Assembly (NCBI RefSeq): GCF_000741165.1
Contig: NZ_JGYN01000005.1
Span: 1-64,000 of the forward strand
Source: Bifidobacterium biavatii DSM 23969
GTDB lineage: Bacteria > Actinomycetota > Actinomycetes > Actinomycetales > Bifidobacteriaceae
Reading direction: 5' to 3'
DNA length: 64,000 bases
The notes under the pieces: model-generated
Seen by the model: the letters and a program-made list of their open reading frames with translations, nothing else
Database searches by the model: none
What the model was told of the DNA's origin: nothing
Position numbers and translations under genes: made by a program
Part shown: in pieces, positions 44,991 to 53,154 of the stretch
Layout: every line of letters begins with the position of its first letter
Position numbering within the stretch: position 1 is the first letter of the stretch

Positions 44991-45749
44991 TCACAGCACG
45001 GCCGACGTGACGGCGCGAATCGCTTCGTGCGCTTGGGATTCCCCGTATCCGCCGGTGCAGACCGACAGAATGCGCAGCGACGCCGAATCGGGGGCGCCGA
45101 CGAACGCCACATCGTGATTGATGCCGTCCACCCATCCGGATTTTGAACCCCACGGGGTGCCGGCAGGCAGGATCGGGCCGATGACCGCATACTGTTGCCG
45201 GGACAACGCGCCCCGAAACAGCAGGGTGCTTTCGCGGCTGAGATGGTCGCCGCGGACGATCTGCAGCATCAGACTGCTCAGATCGTCGGTGGTGACCTCG
45301 TTGCGTATTCCGGTCGCCTTCGCCGCGGCCACGTCGCCGATCATGCGGTCGACGTGCATGTCGCGCAGCCGGCACAGCGCGCAGGTCGCCGCAAGCGCGT
45401 CATAGCCGGTCATCGCAATGAGCATGTTTGTCGCCTCGTTGCAGGAGCGGTCGATCATGATCTCGAACAGGTCCCGGACCGTGATCGGCTCGCCTTCCGC
45501 GGGAAACCCGGGGTCGACGTCGTCCGGGTCGAAACCGAACGTGCCGCCGACCGCCGATTCGTACACATGCGTGGCCGGCCTCACATCGTCCAGCCGGATC
45601 GCGCCGGCATCAACCAAGCGCAGTACGGCCAGGCCGACCACCAGCTTCATCGTCGACGCGGCGTAGTAGCGGCGGTCGCCGTGATACGACCGCAGCACGT
45701 TCCCTTCCGCGTCTCGCAGGGTGAAACTCATGCGTACCGGTTCCTGCAT
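44991..45749 (-). CDS. Class A beta-lactamase-like serine hydrolase
   Basis: 252 residues. Ser-X-X-Lys in YAASTMKLVVGLAV, Ser-Cys-Asn in place of Ser-Asp-Asn (IDRSCNEATNML) and Lys-Ser-Gly (WGSKSGWVDGIN) in place of Lys-Thr-Gly. No signal peptide is visible. AGGAGG precedes ATG 45749 by eight bases. It is the fourth PBP-type hydrolase around the opp genes. A cytoplasmic peptidase/esterase role is more likely than antibiotic resistance. Confidence 0.85.
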   Translation of the reverse strand: MQEPVRMSFTLRDAEGNVLRSYHGDRRYYAASTMKLVVGLAVLRLVDAGAIRLDDVRPATHVYESAVGGTFGFDPDDVDPGFPAEGEPITVRDLFEIMIDRSCNEATNMLIAMTGYDALAATCALCRLRDMHVDRMIGDVAAAKATGIRNEVTTDDLSSLMLQIVRGDHLSRESTLLFRGALSRQQYAVIGPILPAGTPWGSKSGWVDGINHDVAFVGAPDSASLRILSVCTGGYGESQAHEAIRAVTSAVL

Positions 45750-45850
45750 CACGTTCTCCTCCTCATCTTGTGCGCGGCGTACCGACGAATCCAAACGGCC
45801 GTCGCCCAACCGTTTCCGGCAAAAAGCAAAGGGCAAAAAGGGTACGACAA

Positions 45851-45884
45851 AGCCGTCCCGTGCCATGGCGGGCGCGGGACGGCT
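45851..45884. terminator. Possible terminator after the small acidic protein gene
   Basis: AGCCGTCCCG and CGGGACGGCT form a 10-bp stem about 70 bases beyond the small gene on the minus strand, followed by TTTGTCG and later CCCTTTTTG. The T run is displaced, so it is a moderate prediction. Confidence 0.5.
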
Positions 45885-45954
45885 GTCGAAAAATGCTCAT
45901 GCCCGCGGCCGGCGGAACACCGACGCGACCGGCCAGAGCCAACTGCTATTCGGC

Positions 45955-46143
45955 CTACTCGGCCTTGGCCTCATCGTCGGAGGAATCGCCAGCGGTCTTA
46001 CCGCCCTGCTCCTTGAGCGCGGCGAGCGCGTCGTCCAGACGCTTGAGATCAGCATGGGCCTCATCCACATGCTTCTCGTATTCGCGCCAGTCCTTCTCGC
46101 TGATGACGATGACCGGGCCGTCCGACTTCGTGCGATGATCCAT
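45955..46143 (-). CDS. Small acidic protein, unknown function
   Basis: 62 residues: a basic N-terminus, PVIVISEKDWREYEKHVDEA, a helical stretch rich in Asp, Leu and Lys, and an acidic tail. AGGAG precedes the ATG by seven bases, which supports translation. The middle could form a short coiled coil. Nothing in it is diagnostic; the start vaguely recalls Phd-type antitoxins, but no toxin gene is adjacent. It lies between the serine hydrolase and the M19 dipeptidase on the same strand. Confidence 0.7.
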   Translation of the reverse strand: MDHRTKSDGPVIVISEKDWREYEKHVDEAHADLKRLDDALAALKEQGGKTAGDSSDDEAKAE

Positions 46144-46264
46144 TGTGTACTCCTGTCAAATCTTCGCCTAGGACGATGCTAACCGGAACGGCGGCGAAAC
46201 GCCGCATAGGCGTGTCGGGCGCGTCCATGATGCGGACCGCGTCCCGCGGCCTCGCGACCACCGG

Positions 46265-46312
46265 GCCGCGGCGGATCCCGCCGGCTCAGGGAACGCCGGG
46301 ATCCGCCGCGGC
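46265..46312. terminator. Terminator-like hairpin after the M19 dipeptidase gene
   Basis: GCCGCGGCGGATCCCG and CGGGATCCGCCGCGGC are 16-bp perfect arms around a 16-base loop, seven bases beyond the dipeptidase stop on the minus strand. No T run. Confidence 0.6.
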
Positions 46313-46319
46313 TTGCGTT

Positions 46320-47363
46320 TCACTCCCCCGCGGCCATGAACGCCTTGTACGTCGCGTCGTTGGCTTCAAGCACGCGCAATGCGTTCTTCCAGCCGAGCTT
46401 GTTGAGGTCCTCCTCGCTCCAGCCGCGCGAGCGCAGCTCGTCGAACAGGTTCTGGTAACAACCGACGTCCTCCATGCCGGTGGGCATGGTGCCGGTGCCG
46501 TCGTAGTCGCCGCCGACGCCGATGTGGTCCACGCCCATCACGTCGCGCGCCGCCTCCACGTGGTCGGCCACGTCCTTGACGCTCACGGCCGGGCGCGGAC
46601 CCTGCTCGCCGGCGGCGATCCACTCGTGCACGGCCGCGGACACGAATCCGGGCACGGCGGTGATCATCTGCACGCCGCCGTTGTCGGCGAGCTTGCGCTG
46701 CACGTCCTCGGGCACGTTGCGCGGGTGCGGGTTGACCGAGTAGCAGGACGAATGGCTGAACATGACCGGGAACTGCGAGGCGTCGAGCGCGTCGCGCATG
46801 GTGTCGGCGGAGACGTGCGACAGGTCAACGATCATGCCGATGCGGTTCATTTCGCGCACGATCTCGCGGCCGCGGTCGTTCAGGCCGTTCCACTTGTGCT
46901 CGCCGACGGCCGCGTCGGCGAATTCGTTCGTATTGTTCCAGGTGAGCGTCATGTAGCGCACGCCGAGTCGCGCATATTCGCGCAGCACGGCGAGATTGTT
47001 GGCGATCTGATGGCCGCCTTCGATGCCGATGAGCGAGGCGATGCGGCCCTCGGCCTGCGCGGCGCGCACGTCGTCGGCGGTGGTGGCGAGCTTGAACGCT
47101 TCCGGGTAGCGCGCGCACATGCGGTGCACGAAGTCGATCTGTTCGAGCGTGGCGACCACCGCGTCGCCGCCCGCGTAGTCGCTGTGCACGTACGCGGACC
47201 AGTACTGCGCGAGATAACCGCCGCGGCGCAGCTTCGGAATGTCGGTGTGCAGCGTCTGCGGCAGTTCCTGGTCGATGCCTTCGACGCTGTAGCCACGGTT
47301 TTCGCGCGCCTCCCACGGCAGGTCGTTGTGGCCGTCGAACACGGGGATGATGGGGTTGGTCAT
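46320..47363 (-). CDS. Peptidase M19, membrane dipeptidase-type
   Basis: 347 residues. This zinc-dependent family cleaves dipeptides, including those with a C-terminal D-residue. IPVFDGHNDLPWEARENRG gives the first metal ligands, SLIGIEGGHQIANNLAVL the bridging Glu, and DLSHVSADTMRDAL and MFSHSSCYSVNPHPRN the His ligands. AAGGAG precedes ATG 47363. No signal peptide, so it acts inside the cell, probably on dipeptides from the nearby oligopeptide importer. The P1-family peptidase gene lies just upstream on the same strand. Confidence 0.93.
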   Translation of the reverse strand: MTNPIIPVFDGHNDLPWEARENRGYSVEGIDQELPQTLHTDIPKLRRGGYLAQYWSAYVHSDYAGGDAVVATLEQIDFVHRMCARYPEAFKLATTADDVRAAQAEGRIASLIGIEGGHQIANNLAVLREYARLGVRYMTLTWNNTNEFADAAVGEHKWNGLNDRGREIVREMNRIGMIVDLSHVSADTMRDALDASQFPVMFSHSSCYSVNPHPRNVPEDVQRKLADNGGVQMITAVPGFVSAAVHEWIAAGEQGPRPAVSVKDVADHVEAARDVMGVDHIGVGGDYDGTGTMPTGMEDVGCYQNLFDELRSRGWSEEDLNKLGWKNALRVLEANDATYKAFMAAGE

Positions 47364-47506
47364 GATGGTTGCTCCTTTTTGTTGAACGTTCGTATTATGC
47401 GGCTGTATGATGGCCGCCGACGGGATGCGGGCCGCATGGCGGGCCGTCGGACGGGCATGCGGCATGCGGCGCTGGCCCGCGCCGGTTCAGCGTCGCCGGT
47501 TCGGCG

Positions 47507-48640
47507 TCATAGATTCAGCGCGATGCCGGCGCGTGCGGCCGCGTCGCGCAGCGACCACGTGGTGCGCCCGTCGCGTCCGACGACGCTGCCCGCATGCGCG
47601 AGCGAGCTGACGATCGCCTCCTCGCTGGCTGCGGCGACGGCGCGGAAGCAGTCGTCCATCGCGTTGTCGCTGAGTCGCGGGGCCGCGTCGATCATCGGCA
47701 GCGTTTCGCCGGCGTGCGTCTCCCCGGCCCAGTGCGGGATGCGTGCGGCCGTGCTGAACGCGACGACGATTTCGCCGCTGCCGTTGCCAATGTAGCCGCC
47801 GCATCGCGTGATGCCGACGGTGACGCGCTTGGCCATGCGCCTGAGCTGTCGCGAGTCGGCCGGCAGGTCGGTGGCGATCACGGCGACGATGCTGCCCTTG
47901 TCGCGATCGTTCGCACGATCGTCGGTATGATCGCCGGCGCGTTCGGCCTGCGCACGCTCAGCCGCGGCCAGTTCGCGCCCGACCGGGCGTCCGTCGACGC
48001 GCAAACAGTCGCGCGAACCGAAATTCGTCAGTACCAGCACGCCGATCGTATAGTCGCGCCCGTCAAGCGTGAGCACGCGCGACGACGAGCCGATACCGCC
48101 CTTCAGCCCGAAGCAGGTCATGCCGGCGCCCGCGCCGACATCGCCCTCGTCGAACGCGTCCGCGGCCGCGTCGATCGCGTCCAGACCGTGCTGCGGCGTG
48201 ACGGCGAGCGCGCGGATCGTGTTGATCGGACCGTCGTTGCATTCCATGACGACCGGATTGACCGTGCCGGTGCTCACGCCGATCTCCGCGTGACGGTCGA
48301 GCGAATAGCGTACGAGCGCATCAAAACAGGCCCCGCACGAGAGCGTATTGGTCATCAGGATCGGCGTTTCGAGACTGCCCAACTCGTCCACCTGCACGAG
48401 TCCCATCGACTTGCCGAAACCGTTGGACACGTACGCGGCGGCGGGCAGCTTGCTGGCGAAACAGTCGCCGGGCGGCACGATCGCGGTCACGCCGGTGTGC
48501 AGCGGGCCGAGCGGCGAATCGCCGTCAAGCGTCACATGGCCGACGCGCACGCCCGGCACGTCGGTGATGAGGTTACGCGGCCCCTTCGCGCACGCGCATA
48601 GTTCCCCGTTCAGGTCAACGTTCAATCCCATGCTCGCCAT
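47507..48640 (-). CDS. P1-family peptidase (DmpA-type aminopeptidase)
   Basis: 377 residues. The family (L-aminopeptidase D-amidase/esterase) self-cleaves before a Ser that becomes the nucleophile. ITDVPGVRVGHVTLDGDSPL, GVTAIVPPG and MTNTLSCGACFDALVRYSL are N-terminal signatures; FGLKGGIGSSSRVLTL contains the Gly-Ser cleavage site. Two starts (48640, 48631) are possible, with no clear ribosome-binding site. It is divergent from the phosphonate ABC operon and close to the M19 gene. Members act on N-terminal L- or D-residues, beta-peptides or esters, so the exact substrate is open. Confidence 0.88.
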   Translation of the reverse strand: MASMGLNVDLNGELCACAKGPRNLITDVPGVRVGHVTLDGDSPLGPLHTGVTAIVPPGDCFASKLPAAAYVSNGFGKSMGLVQVDELGSLETPILMTNTLSCGACFDALVRYSLDRHAEIGVSTGTVNPVVMECNDGPINTIRALAVTPQHGLDAIDAAADAFDEGDVGAGAGMTCFGLKGGIGSSSRVLTLDGRDYTIGVLVLTNFGSRDCLRVDGRPVGRELAAAERAQAERAGDHTDDRANDRDKGSIVAVIATDLPADSRQLRRMAKRVTVGITRCGGYIGNGSGEIVVAFSTAARIPHWAGETHAGETLPMIDAAPRLSDNAMDDCFRAVAAASEEAIVSSLAHAGSVVGRDGRTTWSLRDAAARAGIALNL

Positions 48641-48998
48641 TGTGCGCGCGTCATGTTGCCCGGTTTGTTACGTCGCCAAACCACGGACGGACGCGGACGG
48701 ACGAGACCGGTCTCGCCGGCGAAAACAACAAAACTACGCGTCCGGCGAGTAGCTTTACTCGCTGTTCACCATACTTTCGTCGAGCTTTCTCCGGCGACGG
48801 CCGCCGCAGACCAAAAACGGCAGCACCATGGAATAGTGCCCAGACGCATGGTCGGGAACGGGCCGAAACGACGCCGCGGTTCCCGGCCACGACTGAACCG
48901 CATGCTTCACAACTGAATACCGAACTCATCGCGTCGGCGGATGGTTGGGCCGGCGAGGCAACGGCCGCCCGAAGGCGGCTCACGGAAGGTAGCGCAAT
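48641..48998. other. Divergent intergenic region, P1 peptidase / phn operon
   Basis: 358 bases. A GAGACCGGTCTC palindrome lies near 48713-48724. GGAAGG before ATG 48999 is the ribosome-binding site. No clear promoter boxes, riboswitch or gene were recognised. Confidence 0.5.
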
Positions 48999-49808
48999 AT
49001 GCTCGAACTCAAGAACATCACCAAGTCGTTCGGGGACACGCACGTCCTCAACGGCATCAGCCTCACGCTGGACAACGGGCAAATCATGTCGATCCTCGGC
49101 CCGTCCGGCGGCGGCAAGACCACGCTGCTCAACATCATCCTCGGCATCACCGATCCGACCAGCGGCCAGATCATCTACAACGGCGAAGATCTGACGCAGG
49201 TGCCGATGGAGAAGCGCGGCTTCAACATCGTGTTCCAGGACTACGCACTATTCCCGAACCTGACCGCGTACGAGAACATCACGTACGGCCTGCGCAACAA
49301 CCCGGGCATCTCCTCCGAAAAGGAAATCAAGGAGCTCATTTCGCTGCTCGGCCTCGAGGAGCATCTCAACAAGCGCATCGACGAGCTGTCGGGCGGCCAG
49401 AAGCAGCGCGTCGCGCTCGCCCGCACGCTCGTGATGAAGCCGAAGCTGCTGCTGCTCGACGAACCGCTGTCCGCGTTGGACGGCGTGATCAAGGAGTCGA
49501 TCAAGGCGAAGATCAAGCAGATCGTCGAGCAGTACAAGCTCACGACGATCATGGTCACGCACGACCCGGAGGAAGCCTGCACGATGAGCGACAAGGTGCT
49601 CATCATCAACCACGGCAAGATCGCGCAGTACGACACGCCGGAAAACATCATCGAGCATCCGGCAAGCGACTTCGTGAAGAAGTTCATCCTGCACCAGCTC
49701 GAAGTCAAGCGCAACAACATCTACACGCTGTTCAACGAGGGCGACGCGCATGCCGCCGATCGTCAGCCGGTCGCCGCCACGCAGACCGTTGCCGCGCAGG
49801 AGGCCTGA
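48999..49808 (+). CDS. phnT: 2-aminoethylphosphonate ABC transporter ATP-binding protein (PhnT-like)
   Basis: 269 residues. Walker A ILGPSGGGKTTLLN, signature LSGGQKQRVALARTL, Walker B LLLLDEPLSALD and H-loop IMVTHDPEEACTMSDKVL are intact. The protein belongs to the spermidine/iron/phosphonate (PotA-like) group but has only a short C-terminal regulatory tail. ATG 48999 has GGAAGG eight bases upstream. The permease-binding-protein fusion starts two bases after its stop, and phnW and phnX follow, which fixes AEP as the likely substrate. Confidence 0.87.
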   Translation: MLELKNITKSFGDTHVLNGISLTLDNGQIMSILGPSGGGKTTLLNIILGITDPTSGQIIYNGEDLTQVPMEKRGFNIVFQDYALFPNLTAYENITYGLRNNPGISSEKEIKELISLLGLEEHLNKRIDELSGGQKQRVALARTLVMKPKLLLLDEPLSALDGVIKESIKAKIKQIVEQYKLTTIMVTHDPEEACTMSDKVLIINHGKIAQYDTPENIIEHPASDFVKKFILHQLEVKRNNIYTLFNEGDAHAADRQPVAATQTVAAQEA

Positions 49809-49809
49809 C

Positions 49810-52692
49810 ATGTCCGCCGAATCGATCCAGGCGGCCAACCAGCTGCCCAACATTCGCCCCGAAATCGTTAACTACGAACGCCGTCCGAAAGCGCCGAAGC
49901 AGACCGAATTGTGGACGCTGCTGATCATCGTGGCCGTCGCGTTCGCCGCGTTCCTCGTCGTGCCGATGGCGCTCGTCATCATCAAGTCGTTCACCACGGC
50001 GAACGGCAGCGCGACGCTCTCCAACTACGCGGCCGTGCTATCCCGGCCCGAATTCTCGCAGTCGATCACCAACTCGCTCGCCGTGTCGGCCACGTCCGCG
50101 CTCGTCGCCGTGCTGCTCGCGTTCCTGCTCGCGTACACGATCAACTGCACCAACGTGCCGGCTGGATTCAAGCGCGCAGTCGGCCTGCTCGCGCAGCTGC
50201 CGATGCTGCTGCCGACCATCACGTACGGCTTCGCGATCATCTACTCGTTCGGCAAGCAGGGCCTGATTACTCGACTGCTCGGCGGCCATCAGCTGTTCGA
50301 CATCTACGGGTTCAACGGTCTGCTGCTCGGCTACGTGATCTACACGCTGCCGACCTGCTTCCTGCTCATCAACAACAGCTTCCAGTTCGTCGACAAGAAA
50401 TTCATCATCGTCTCGCACATCATGGGCGACAAGCCGCTCACCACATTCCTCAACACGGTGCTGCGCCCGCTCATCGGCACGATGGCCGTCGCGTTCATCC
50501 AGTCGTTCTTCCTCGCGTTCACCGACTACGGCATTCCGACGTCGGTCGGCGGCGAATACGACGTGCTCGCAATGACCCTGTTCAACCAGATGCTCGGCTC
50601 CATCCCGAACTTCAACCGCGGCGCCGTGATCGCCGTGTTCATGCTCATCCCGTCGATCATCTCGATCATTCTGATGACCGTGCTCGAACGCTTCGCGATC
50701 CGCTACAAGCAGATCAGCCAGGTCGACCTGCCGAAGGGGCCACGCCGCGACTGGGCGTGCGGCATCGCGTCCGTGATCGTACTGCTCTGCACGCTCTCGG
50801 TGTTCGCCGTGATCCTGCTCATCCCGTTCGTTGCGGAATGGCCGTTCAACACAAGCTTCACGTTCGCGCACATCGCGAACATGTTCACCGATTCCGAACT
50901 CACACAGGTGTTCACCAACTCGCTGTACGTGGCCGTGATGACCGCGATCGTCGGCTGCCTGTTCGCGTACGCGGCCGGCTTGGTCACCTCACGCTCCAAG
51001 CTGCCGAACTGGGCCAAGCGTTCCGTCGACGCGATCTCAGCGATCATCAACACCGTGCCTGGCATGGTGCTCGGCATCGCGTTCCTGTTCGCGTTCTCCG
51101 GCTCCGCCCTGCAGAACACGTTCTGGATCCTGATCGTCGCGAACATCATCCACTATTTCGCCACCCCGTACCAGATGATCAAGGACTCGCTGTCCAAGAT
51201 GAACGCCGGCTGGGAGACGACCGCCAAGCTCATGGGCGACTCGTGGATCAAGACGATCGTGCGCGTGGTCACGCCGAACGCGCTGCCCACTATCCTGCAG
51301 GTGTTCGGATACTACTTCGTCAACGCGATGGTCACTATCTCCGCGGTCGTGTTTCTGACCGGCGCGCGCACGCAGGTCATCACCACGAAGATCTCCGCGC
51401 TGCAGCACATCGCCAAGTTCGACGACGTGTTCGTGCTCTCGCTGCTCATCCTCGTCACCAACCTCGTCGTCAAGGGCGTGATCGCGTTCGCCACGCGCGA
51501 CCGTTCCGCCGAACGCGCTCGCGCCGCGGCCCGCGTCACCGTGCGCACGCCGCAGGTCGCTGCCGCTCGCTCCACCGTCGCGGCCGATACGAAGCTGACC
51601 GCCGCCGTGCAAGCCGCCGAGAACGGTACGCCGGACTTCCCGCTGCCGACCAGCGGCAACCGCCGCGCCCGCAACGCGTTCACCGCGGGACTGTCCGCGA
51701 TCCTCGCCGTACTGCTCGTCGGATTCGGCTTCGGCGCGACGTCCACCGCCTCCGCCAACGGGCAGGTCGTGATCTACACGAACGCCGACGACGAAGCCGT
51801 GGTCGCCTTCCAGCACGCGCTGGACGACAACGGGTTCAAGGACCAGTACATCATCCAGTCGTTCGGCACGTCGGAGCTCGGCGGCAAGATGCTCGCCGAA
51901 GGCAAGGCGCTCGAGGCGGACATGCTCACCATGAGCTCCTACTACGTCGATTCGGCGCAGGAACGCAACCACATGTTCGCGCCGCTCACCGACGTGAAAT
52001 CGCAGCTGCTCGGCACGTCCGAGAACTCGAAGGCGCCGAACTACCGCCGTCCGACCACCGCGCAGGAGGGCGCGATCATCGTCAACACGAAGGCGCTCGA
52101 AGCCGCCGGCGTGGACGCACCCAAGAGCTTCAAGGACCTTGCCGATCCGAAGTACAAGGGGCTCATCTCCGTGCCCGACATGGAAGGCTCGTCGACCGGC
52201 TGGCTCATGATCCAGGCCATCGCGGACGCATACGGCACCGGCGAGGAGGGCAAGGCCATTCTGACGGCGATATACCGCAACGCCGGCCCGCACCTCGAAC
52301 AATCCGGTTCGGGTCCTTTGAAGGCCGTGCGTTCGGGCGAGGTGGCGATCGGCTTCGGTCTGCGCCATCAGGCCGTCGCAGACAAGAAGAAGGGCCTGCC
52401 GATCGACTACGTCGACCCCGAGGAAGGCAACTACTCGCTGACCGAATCGGTCGCCGTGCTCGACAAAGGCCGCGCAACGAACCCGAAGGCGCAGAAGATG
52501 GCCGCGGTCATCATCGACAAGGGCCGCAAGGAACTGCTCGAAACGTATCCGACGCCGCTGTACGTGGGCGAAAAGGCCCCGGCCAACGCGTCCAAGCGTT
52601 CCAAGACGTTCCCCCAGCCCCTGACCGTCGACCTGCTCCAGCAGCATCAGGACTTCTCGTCCGAATGCAAGCGCATCGCCCAGGGCAAGTGA
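49810..52692 (+). CDS. Fused AEP ABC permease and substrate-binding protein
   Basis: 960 residues combining two normally separate parts. Residues about 35-590 are a double permease of the PhnU/iron-type with twelve hydrophobic segments in two homologous halves; the second-half ATPase loop reads WETTAKLMGDSWIKTIVRVV. A charged cytoplasmic linker (about 560-620) leads to one more membrane segment (FTAGLSAILAVLLVGFGFG), which places the C-terminal domain outside. That domain (about 650-960) is a periplasmic-binding-protein fold: QVVIYTNADDEAVVAFQHAL, FGTSELGGKMLAEGKALEAD, MEGSSTGWLMIQAIADAYG and AIGFGLRHQAVADKKKGLP. It matches the AEP/iron-type binding proteins. No frameshift signal is seen at the junction, so the fusion appears real. 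Confidence 0.88.
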   Translation: MSAESIQAANQLPNIRPEIVNYERRPKAPKQTELWTLLIIVAVAFAAFLVVPMALVIIKSFTTANGSATLSNYAAVLSRPEFSQSITNSLAVSATSALVAVLLAFLLAYTINCTNVPAGFKRAVGLLAQLPMLLPTITYGFAIIYSFGKQGLITRLLGGHQLFDIYGFNGLLLGYVIYTLPTCFLLINNSFQFVDKKFIIVSHIMGDKPLTTFLNTVLRPLIGTMAVAFIQSFFLAFTDYGIPTSVGGEYDVLAMTLFNQMLGSIPNFNRGAVIAVFMLIPSIISIILMTVLERFAIRYKQISQVDLPKGPRRDWACGIASVIVLLCTLSVFAVILLIPFVAEWPFNTSFTFAHIANMFTDSELTQVFTNSLYVAVMTAIVGCLFAYAAGLVTSRSKLPNWAKRSVDAISAIINTVPGMVLGIAFLFAFSGSALQNTFWILIVANIIHYFATPYQMIKDSLSKMNAGWETTAKLMGDSWIKTIVRVVTPNALPTILQVFGYYFVNAMVTISAVVFLTGARTQVITTKISALQHIAKFDDVFVLSLLILVTNLVVKGVIAFATRDRSAERARAAARVTVRTPQVAAARSTVAADTKLTAAVQAAENGTPDFPLPTSGNRRARNAFTAGLSAILAVLLVGFGFGATSTASANGQVVIYTNADDEAVVAFQHALDDNGFKDQYIIQSFGTSELGGKMLAEGKALEADMLTMSSYYVDSAQERNHMFAPLTDVKSQLLGTSENSKAPNYRRPTTAQEGAIIVNTKALEAAGVDAPKSFKDLADPKYKGLISVPDMEGSSTGWLMIQAIADAYGTGEEGKAILTAIYRNAGPHLEQSGSGPLKAVRSGEVAIGFGLRHQAVADKKKGLPIDYVDPEEGNYSLTESVAVLDKGRATNPKAQKMAAVIIDKGRKELLETYPTPLYVGEKAPANASKRSKTFPQPLTVDLLQQHQDFSSECKRIAQGK

Positions 52693-52749
52693 GTCATCTC
52701 CGCCGATAAGTTCCAGCAACACCGTTGCGTAAGTGCCCCTACCGGGGTG

Positions 52750-52834
52750 GGTGGGGAGCGGCATGTGTCGTTCGACACGCTCCGGGCCGCTCGGCCAAGT
52801 CATACGGTCGTACAACACATGCCGCTCCCCACCC
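52750..52834 (+). repeat. Long hairpin element A (conserved loop, private stem)
   Basis: 19-bp perfect arms GGTGGGGAGCGGCATGTGT (52750-52768 and 52816-52834). The loop contains CGACACGCTC-cg-GGCCGCTCGGCC and TACGGTCGTAC, shared with elements B and C. Confidence 0.88.
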
Positions 52835-52883
52835 CTACGTTTTCGCTCAATGTTACGTAAGCGCGACATCGCGACGCAGCGTA

Positions 52884-52973
52884 GGACTGGGGTACGGGAT
52901 GCGTTGTCAGACCGTAAAGACTCGGCCAGAGCGGCCCGGAGCGTGTCGGATAACGCATCCCGTACCCCAGTCC
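52884..52973 (-). repeat. Long hairpin element B (conserved loop, private stem)
   Basis: 22-bp perfect arms beginning GGACTGGGGTACGGGATGCG (52884-52905 and 52952-52973). Read on the minus strand, the loop is CGACACGCTC-cg-GGCCGCTCTGGCC ... TTTACGGTCTGAC, nearly the loop of element A. With A it fills the 462-base gap 52693-53154, which holds no gene. Confidence 0.88.
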
Positions 52974-53154
52974 GGTAGGGCCGCCCGCGTAACAACATCA
53001 CGCAACAGCACAAATCGCCAATCGTAAACGGCAATCAAACAAACCAACAGAACTACAGACAACACGCCGACGGCAATCATCAGACTACGTAGAAGATGTC
53101 ATCAACTACGCGAATGACTACAGTCAGCAAACGGAAACACGAAAGGAACACATC

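Noticed and set aside
34570-45749. Serine hydrolases as beta-lactam resistance genes
   Set aside because: None has a visible signal peptide, one has altered SDN and KTG motifs, and all sit in a peptide-uptake context.
45955-46143. Antitoxin of a toxin-antitoxin pair
   Set aside because: Only a weak resemblance at the N-terminus and no neighbouring toxin-like gene.
49911-52709. 932-codon frame overlapping the fused transporter in another phase
   Set aside because: Arg/His-rich composition, no domain, no ribosome-binding site; it shadows the permease gene.
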